Below, one piece after another: positions 7,720-11,876 of a stretch of 11,876 bases of DNA. The translations under genes were made by a program, and so were the position numbers. The notes beneath the pieces are model-generated. The model made no database searches. It was given only the letters and a program-made list of their open reading frames with translations, and had not been told where the DNA came from. The stretch comes from Thiodiazotropha sp050305975 (GTDB taxonomy: Bacteria > Pseudomonadota > Gammaproteobacteria > Chromatiales > Chromatiaceae): NCBI GenBank assembly GCA_050305975.1, contig JBNLGI010000018.1, positions 1 through 11,876 on the forward strand. Direction: 5' to 3'. The stretch's first letter is position 1; every line of letters starts with the position of its first letter.

Positions 7720-8109
7720 GATGAGATGCAGGCGAAATAGCTAATTTACCGGAGCGATGGGATCCATCCTGTACACCTTTCACAACAAATACAGACCAGG
7801 CGTCCAACGGCAATGTCTTCAGTAACTACCCATGGGCCTGTCGACTACGCTGCACTCCTTGTTGATTCGATATCATGGCTTGAGCGGATAAACAGAGACA
7901 AAATCCGCATAACCGGATGTTTGCGAACGGGAACAACAACAAAATTCATAGAAATAGTAAATCGTTAACCACATCACTGCGGTTCTTATCGGCATAGCGG
8001 TATAAGCCATCCTCCAACCCGCTATCCGGCTCCACTCCTCAATGCTCAATGGGATTGGTTTGCGTTACTGCCTCCCCCTAAATGACACCGGCTTTCCGAG
8101 ATTTCTCAG
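7720..8109. other. Intergenic stretch without a supported gene
   Basis: Relatively AT-rich DNA upstream of the beta-helix gene. No ORF with family features, tRNA or convincing sigma-70 promoter is seen. An ATG at 7767 (minus) is in frame with the beta-helix gene but is followed by a TAG at 7743-7741. Small hairpins (for example ATCCG 7903-7907 / CGGAT 7914-7918) are present with no assignable role. Confidence 0.5.
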
Positions 8110-8138
8110 AGCCCGGATGGCGTGATGCAGAATCCGGA
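8110..8138. repeat. Diverged copy of the REP-like repeat
   Basis: AGCCCGGATGGCGTGATGCAG and the following AATCCGG form an imperfect hairpin (CCGGAT 8113-8118 / ATCCGG 8132-8137). The reverse complement aligns with the right arm and flank of the element at 3809-3837, with about six differences over 29 bases. The two copies bracket the regulator and beta-helix gene. Confidence 0.5.
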
Positions 8139-8163
8139 ATTCGCTGCCGATCCAAGCCGACAC

Positions 8164-8212
8164 GGACAAAGCAGACACTTTGTCCAGCCCCCGGATGGAC
8201 ATTGTCGACAAT
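8164..8212. promoter_or_regulatory. Putative activator-binding (enhancer) region of the OsmC operon
   Basis: It contains a perfect inverted repeat GGACAAAG (8164-8171) / CTTTGTCC (8178-8185) with a 6-base spacer. A perfect 12-base palindrome ATTGTCGACAAT follows at 8201-8212. The 11-mer ACATTGTCGAC at 8199-8209 recurs, inverted, at 507-517. The region lies about 100-147 bases upstream of the predicted sigma-54 start near 8311, the normal position for a sigma-54 enhancer. The assignment to the activator at 3948-5573 is inferred from the shared motif. Confidence 0.6.
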
Positions 8213-8284
8213 TCCCTTTTCGCCCCAATGCCCCGCACTGAGGCTTCCTGCTTATCTCATTGTTTATTTGATACTTTCTTACAC

Positions 8285-8300
8285 TGGCACAGCCATTGCA
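8285..8300 (+). promoter_or_regulatory. Sigma-54 (-24/-12) promoter of the OsmC/ACAD/rubredoxin operon
   Basis: The sequence TGGCACAGCCATTGCA is a full match to TGGCAC-N5-TTGCA, with GG at 8286-8287 and GC at 8298-8299. The predicted start near 8311 lies about 33 bases before the ATG at 8344. This placement also argues against the alternative TTG start at 8296, which overlaps the -12 box. Confidence 0.9.
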
Positions 8301-8343
8301 ATTAACCAGTCGTGATTCGATAACACAACTGGAGAACAATCCA

Positions 8344-8892
8344 ATGAGCACTTCACCACAAACGATCGCCAAAAACATGAGCTGCCTGCGTCCCCTCAAT
8401 TCCGATGGTCTGAAGGACCTGGGCGAGAAGGGCAAGGCCAATCCCGATGCGGTGGTCACCCTCAAGGCCAAGACCGTCTGCGAAGGTCAGTTCCGCATGC
8501 AGACCTACGTCCGCGACCTGGCCCCCATGCTGATCGACGAGCCGCCACACCTGCTGGGCGAGAACAAAGCGCCCAACCCTTCCGAGGCGGTGCTGGCCAC
8601 CCTCGGCGCCTGTCTGGCGGTCGGCGTACACGCCAATGCCACCGCCCGCGGCATCAAGCTGAGCAAGCTGGAGCTGGAGCTGGAAGGTGACATCAACGTC
8701 ACCGCCGTCTGGGGCACCGGCGATCTGAACGAGGCCAAGACCCTGGGCTTTTCCGCCGTGCGCGTGAAGGTCGATGTGGAGGGTGACGGACCCCGCGAGG
8801 AGCTCGACGAGATCATCGCCCACTCCAACGTCTGGTCGCCGGTCGCCAACACCCTGCGCAACAACGTGGCCCTGGAAGTCGTTCCGGCCTAA
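8344..8892 (+). CDS. OsmC/Ohr-family protein lacking the second conserved cysteine
   Basis: Cytoplasmic alpha/beta protein of 182 residues. The family signature is the segment NPSEAVLATLGACLAVGVHA, with Cys90 at the position of the peroxidatic cysteine of OsmC and Ohr. The second family cysteine, normally in a CPVxNTL-like motif, is Ser165 here (SPVANTL at 165-171). Other cysteines, 14 and 46, are not at family positions. A classical two-Cys organic hydroperoxide reductase cycle is therefore doubtful, and a role in binding or transferring a small thiol- or carbon-reactive group is possible. About 45 N-terminal residues precede the core fold. ATG 8344 has GGAGA at 8331-8335, and a longer TTG start at 8296 is rejected. 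It is first in a sigma-54 operon, 24 bases ahead of the flavoprotein gene. Confidence 0.85.
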   Translation: MSTSPQTIAKNMSCLRPLNSDGLKDLGEKGKANPDAVVTLKAKTVCEGQFRMQTYVRDLAPMLIDEPPHLLGENKAPNPSEAVLATLGACLAVGVHANATARGIKLSKLELELEGDINVTAVWGTGDLNEAKTLGFSAVRVKVDVEGDGPREELDEIIAHSNVWSPVANTLRNNVALEVVPA

Positions 8893-8916
8893 ATTCAAAC
8901 CGCAGGAGAATTGACC

Positions 8917-10050
8917 ATGAGCGTACCCGCCTCCATGCTGCCCGATGCGCTGCTTCCGGTGGACGAGCTGTTGAGCGCCACGCGGGAGATCGTCGATCAG
9001 GATCTCAAGCCGCTGACCGTGAAGATCGACCTCGAGGGCCTCTACCCCGAAGAGGTGCTGCGGAAACTCGGCACCGTCGGCGCCTTCCGCCACCACCTGT
9101 CGGCGGCAAGACCCGATGGCGAGACCGACATGGGCGCCGCCATCCAGGCGATGTCCGTCGTCTCTCACGAGTGTCTCTCCACCGGCTTCGCCAGCTGGTG
9201 CCAGGACACCTGCGGATGGTATCTGCAGCACAGCGAGAACGACGCCCTGCGCGATCTCTGGCTGCCCCGCATCGCCAGTGGCGAAGTGCTGGGCGGCACC
9301 GGCATGTCCAACACCATGAAGGCCTTCGCCGGCATCGAGGAGCTGCGCCTGAAAGGCAAACGCGTGGCGGGCGGGTACCTGGTCAACGGCTCACTGCCCT
9401 GGGTCTCGAACCTGGGCGAGGAGCACGTCTTCGGCACCCTTTTCGCCCTGGAGGGGGAGCCGGGCCGTTCGGTGATGGCGCTGGTGGACTGCGCCAGCGA
9501 AGGCTTCTCCCTGCGCCTCTCGGCCCACTTCACGGCGCTGGAGGGCACCCGCACCTTCGCCTGCATCTTCGAGAACGTCTTCATCCCCGACGCCATGATC
9601 ATCGACCATGACGGCGCCGCCTTCCTGCGCCGCGCCCGCTCCGGCATCGTGCTGCTGCAGTTCGGCATGGGCGTGGGCAACATCCAGTCGTGCATCGACC
9701 TGTGCCGCGAGGTGGAACCCCTGCTCGGCCATGTCAACTGCTACCTGGAGGACCGCCCCGATCAACTGCAGACGGAGCTGGACGACGCGGTGGAGGCGGC
9801 CCTGGCCCTGGCGGAGGATCCCTTCGAGAGCTCCGACGCCTTCTTCCGCGAGATCCTGCAGCTGCGTCTCGCCGCCGGCGAACTGGCCATCCGCGCCTCC
9901 CAGTCGGCCATGCTGCACACCGGCGCCAAGGGCTACCTGCGCGCCGCTCCGGCACAACGCAAGCTGCGGGAGTCCTATTTCATCGCCATCGTCACGCCCG
10001 CGATCAAGCACTTGCGCAAGGAGCTTGACGAAATGGCCGCCGCCGCCTGA
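8917..10050 (+). CDS. Acyl-CoA dehydrogenase-fold flavoprotein (oxidase/monooxygenase-like)
   Basis: The 377-residue product has the three-part ACAD fold. A helical N-terminal domain covers about 1-120. The middle beta domain includes GGTGMSNTMKAF (about 127-138) and the flavin-side segment GGYLVNGSLPWVSNLG (about 153-168), equivalent to the GYxLNGxKxWITN motif. A helical C-terminal domain runs from about 235 on. The usual substrate-CoA and TEPxAGSD signatures are poorly kept, so acyl-CoA need not be the substrate. The fold also serves DszC/SfnB-type flavin monooxygenases, nitroalkane oxidase and N-hydroxylases. The rubredoxin-reductase fusion encoded two genes downstream makes an oxygen- or electron-transfer reaction plausible. 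ATG 8917 follows AGGAG with 8-base spacing, and a TTG two codons earlier is less likely. Function is assigned to superfamily level only. Confidence 0.85.
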   Translation: MSVPASMLPDALLPVDELLSATREIVDQDLKPLTVKIDLEGLYPEEVLRKLGTVGAFRHHLSAARPDGETDMGAAIQAMSVVSHECLSTGFASWCQDTCGWYLQHSENDALRDLWLPRIASGEVLGGTGMSNTMKAFAGIEELRLKGKRVAGGYLVNGSLPWVSNLGEEHVFGTLFALEGEPGRSVMALVDCASEGFSLRLSAHFTALEGTRTFACIFENVFIPDAMIIDHDGAAFLRRARSGIVLLQFGMGVGNIQSCIDLCREVEPLLGHVNCYLEDRPDQLQTELDDAVEAALALAEDPFESSDAFFREILQLRLAAGELAIRASQSAMLHTGAKGYLRAAPAQRKLRESYFIAIVTPAIKHLRKELDEMAAAA

Positions 10051-10068
10051 TCGCGGCCTCTATCCACC

Positions 10069-10092
10069 GGGGGGAGGCCGCCGCCTCCCCCG
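10069..10092 (+). other. GC-rich hairpin between ACAD-like and DUF302-like genes
   Basis: GGGGGAGGC (10070-10078) and GCCTCCCCC (10083-10091) form a perfect 9-bp stem with a 4-base loop. No T run follows, so it is not a classical terminator. It may act as an mRNA stability or processing element in the 63-base intergenic gap, ending about 22 bases before the next start codon. Confidence 0.5.
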
Positions 10093-10113
10093 CTCAACCG
10101 AAGGATGCAGTGC

Positions 10114-10494
10114 ATGAAAACCTTCAACTCAAGCCTTTCAGCAGAGCAGACGGTCGAACAGCTCCTGGCCGGCATCGAAGCGCAAAACATGCGTGTCGTC
10201 GCCCATATCAATGGCCAGGCCAATGCCGCCAAGATGGGCAAGACGGTGCCGGCCGATCAGATTCTCGAGGTCTTCCGGCCCGACTTCGCCATCCGTGTCT
10301 GGGACGCCTGCAAGGCGGCGGGTCACGACATACCGCTGCGCATCCACGTCTACGAGCTGGACGCTCAGGTCAAGGTCGCCTGCCGTCTGCCGAGCGAAGT
10401 CTTCGCTCCCTACGACTGCCAAGCGCTCGATGCCATCGGCGAAGAGCTGGATGTCATCTTCAACAACATTCTGAGCCTGGTGCCGGAGGCGTGA
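10114..10494 (+). CDS. DUF302-like small protein
   Basis: Small cytoplasmic protein of 126 residues without signal peptide or membrane segment. The pattern of an amphipathic helix with TVEQLLAGIEAQNMRVVAHI, then ANAAKMG, a strand-rich middle (DIPLRIHVYELDAQVKVACR) and a final helix (IGEELDVIFNNIL) resembles DUF302-family proteins, whose biochemical role is not settled. Three cysteines (in DACKAAG, VACRLP and YDCQ) are present, with no clear metal motif. The ATG at 10114 is preferred to the one at 10105 because the AAGGA site at 10101-10105 then sits 8 bases upstream. The stop is one base from the rubredoxin-fusion start, so the two are likely translationally coupled. The family call rests on remembered pattern only. 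Confidence 0.6.
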   Translation: MKTFNSSLSAEQTVEQLLAGIEAQNMRVVAHINGQANAAKMGKTVPADQILEVFRPDFAIRVWDACKAAGHDIPLRIHVYELDAQVKVACRLPSEVFAPYDCQALDAIGEELDVIFNNILSLVPEA

Positions 10495-10495
10495 C

Positions 10496-11876
10496 ATGAG
10501 CGAGCCTGCCTATCGCCGCTGGATCTGCGACGCCTGCGGTTACATCTACGACGAAGCCAAGGGGGACGCCGATTCCGGCCTCGCTCCCGGCACCCGCTTC
10601 GAGGCGATACCGGAAGAATGGCAGTGCCCTCTGTGCGGACTCACGAAGACGGACCTGCGCCTGTTGCCCGAAGCACCGGTCGCGATGCGCACGCCCAACC
10701 GCGTCCCACGCGGCGACAGTGGCGGACTCTGCCGCGGCGGGGATGACTATGTGGTCATCGTCGGCGCCGGCATCGCCGGTTGGTCGGTCGCCGAGAGCAT
10801 CCGCAGTCACGACGGTGAGACGCCGATCCTGCTGATCTCGGCCTGCGAGGGGTTGAGCTATCCGAAACCGGCCCTCTCGACCGCGCTGGCCCAGGGCAAG
10901 AGCGCCGACGATCTGGTCGAGCAGGACGCCGCCGGCAAGGCGGCCGAACTCGGCCTGTCGGTACGCACCGAGACCCGGGTCATCAAGATCGACCCGCACA
11001 AGCGGCGTCTGACCACCGCCCGAGGGGGCATCCAGTACGCGAAGCTGGTGCTGGCCCTGGGCGCCCATCAACGACAGTTGCCGATCACCGGCGACGCGGC
11101 CGACAGCGTGCTTCAGGTCAACGACCTGGCTGCCTACAAGCGGCTGCGCAACAGGCTCGATGGGCAGGCTCAGCACGTCACCATCCTGGGCGCCGGTTTG
11201 ATCGGCTGCGAATTCGCGGAAGACCTCACTGGCGCGGGCCATCGGGTCAGCATCGTCGATCCCGCCGACTATCCTCTCGCCTCCCTGCTGCCGCCCGACA
11301 CCGCCACGGCGCTCGCGCGTCGGCTCCAGGAGAAGGGCGTGGAGTGGCATTTCAAGACCACGCTCGACAGCACCGAGCACAGCGGCGAGCGCTTGCGGGC
11401 CGTGCTCTCGGACGGGGAGGCGATCGAAACCGATCTGGTACTCTCTGCCGCGGGCCTGGTGGCCAACACCCAGCTGGCGGAAAAGGCCGGTCTCTCTGTC
11501 AGCTGCGGTATCGACACCGATAGACTGATGCGCACCTCGGAAAGCCATATCTATGCCATTGGCGACTGTGCAGCTATCGAGGGGAAGGTCTACTGTTACA
11601 TCGAACCCATCCGACGCCAGGCGGACACCATTGCCGCCGACCTGCGCGGGGAACAGCGACCGTTCGAGACGCTGCCGCCGCTGGTGCGGGTAAAGACACC
11701 CAGCTTTCCGTTGACCATCTGCCCGCCCCCCAAGCAGGCGGGAGTGACCGTCACACGTCACCAACCGGACAACGAGGAGCGGGTGGACTACCTGATGTCG
11801 GGGCAGGTGGTGGGTTTCGTGCTCAGCGGAGCGAGTGCCGGCCAGGGAGCGAACCTCTATCGGCAGCTGTTCGTCT
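10496..11876 (+). CDS. Rubredoxin fused to rubredoxin-NAD(P)H reductase (FAD oxidoreductase), 3' end cut by window
   Basis: Electron-transfer fusion; 460 residues are visible and no stop is reached. Residues 1-55 are a complete rubredoxin with iron ligands Cys11, Cys14, Cys44 and Cys47 (CDACGYIYD and CPLCG). After a linker of about 28 residues comes a pyridine-nucleotide-disulfide-type reductase: FAD motif VIVGAGIAGWSVAES from residue 87, NAD(P)H motif VTILGAGLIGCEFAE from 228, and second FAD motif HIYAIGDCAA at 351-360. It resembles AlkT/RubB-type rubredoxin reductases, which pass electrons from NAD(P)H through FAD to rubredoxin, but with donor and carrier in one chain. ATG 10496 is one base after the preceding stop. 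Its likely job is to feed electrons to the ACAD-like flavoprotein or another operon enzyme, which is inferred from context. Confidence 0.93.
   Translation, partial: MSEPAYRRWICDACGYIYDEAKGDADSGLAPGTRFEAIPEEWQCPLCGLTKTDLRLLPEAPVAMRTPNRVPRGDSGGLCRGGDDYVVIVGAGIAGWSVAESIRSHDGETPILLISACEGLSYPKPALSTALAQGKSADDLVEQDAAGKAAELGLSVRTETRVIKIDPHKRRLTTARGGIQYAKLVLALGAHQRQLPITGDAADSVLQVNDLAAYKRLRNRLDGQAQHVTILGAGLIGCEFAEDLTGAGHRVSIVDPADYPLASLLPPDTATALARRLQEKGVEWHFKTTLDSTEHSGERLRAVLSDGEAIETDLVLSAAGLVANTQLAEKAGLSVSCGIDTDRLMRTSESHIYAIGDCAAIEGKVYCYIEPIRRQADTIAADLRGEQRPFETLPPLVRVKTPSFPLTICPPPKQAGVTVTRHQPDNEERVDYLMSGQVVGFVLSGASAGQGANLYRQLFV

Noticed and set aside
7839..7847. TGTCGACTA, partly matching the operator, upstream of the beta-helix gene
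   Set aside because: A single short match with no paired half-site and no nearby sigma-54 promoter; could easily be chance.
8255..8284. Possible IHF bending site in the AT-rich DNA between enhancer and promoter of the OsmC operon
   Set aside because: The region is AT-rich and well placed, but I could not match the IHF consensus beyond TTGATA.
8082..8315. 77-codon plus-strand frame upstream of the OsmC gene
   Set aside because: It overlaps the REP hairpin, the operator repeats and the sigma-54 promoter, and has no recognisable protein features.
10460..11764. 434-codon minus-strand frame opposite the rubredoxin-reductase gene
   Set aside because: The plus strand holds clear rubredoxin, FAD and NAD motifs in an open frame that runs off the window; the antisense frame has none.

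Overview
The window looks like a chromosomal segment of a GC-rich proteobacterium, most likely a gammaproteobacterium. The evidence is high GC with strong GC3 bias, sigma-54 regulation, a Tat-exported NrtA-type binding protein, and two dispersed intergenic repeat families of a kind common in Pseudomonadota. No RNA gene, CRISPR array, transposase or integrase is visible. The species cannot be named from the sequence alone.

Layout, left to right. (1) 1-249 minus: 5' part of a cyanase gene (cynS), cut by the window edge. (2) 250-627: a divergent control region with a sigma-54 promoter facing each way and a cluster of TTGTC/GACAA half-sites between them. (3) 628-3632 plus: a three-gene NitT/TauT-type ABC importer in the order ATPase, Tat-signal binding protein, permease. 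(4) 3633-3947: a leader with a long imperfect inverted repeat and a third sigma-54 promoter. (5) 3948-5573 plus: a GAF-AAA+-HTH sigma-54 activator. (6) 5574-5883: a MITE-like inverted-repeat element. (7) 5884-7719 minus: a lower-GC secreted right-handed beta-helix protein, probably a lipoprotein and probably unrelated to the rest. (8) 7720-8343: an intergenic region with a REP-like hairpin, strong operator-like inverted repeats and a fourth, near-perfect sigma-54 promoter. (9) 8344-11876 plus: an operon of an OsmC-like protein, an acyl-CoA-dehydrogenase-fold flavoprotein, a DUF302-like protein and a rubredoxin fused to rubredoxin reductase, running off the right edge.

The main result is the regulatory wiring. 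Four sequences with exact -24/-12 sigma-54 spacing sit 22-43 bases (predicted transcript start to start codon) ahead of cynS, the transporter, the regulator and the OsmC operon. Two of the three control regions carry the same 11-base core ACATTGTCGAC, and the third carries its first 8 bases. Together this predicts one sigma-54 regulon, run by the locally encoded GAF activator, that links import of a small anion or organic nitrogen/sulfur compound, a flavin/rubredoxin redox module, and cyanate breakdown to ammonia and CO2. I do not recognise this combination (cyanase, NitT importer, OsmC, ACAD-like, DUF302, rubredoxin-reductase fusion) as a described pathway. A reasonable inference is a scavenging or detoxification route whose oxidative step releases cyanate, but the substrate cannot be read from the sequence.
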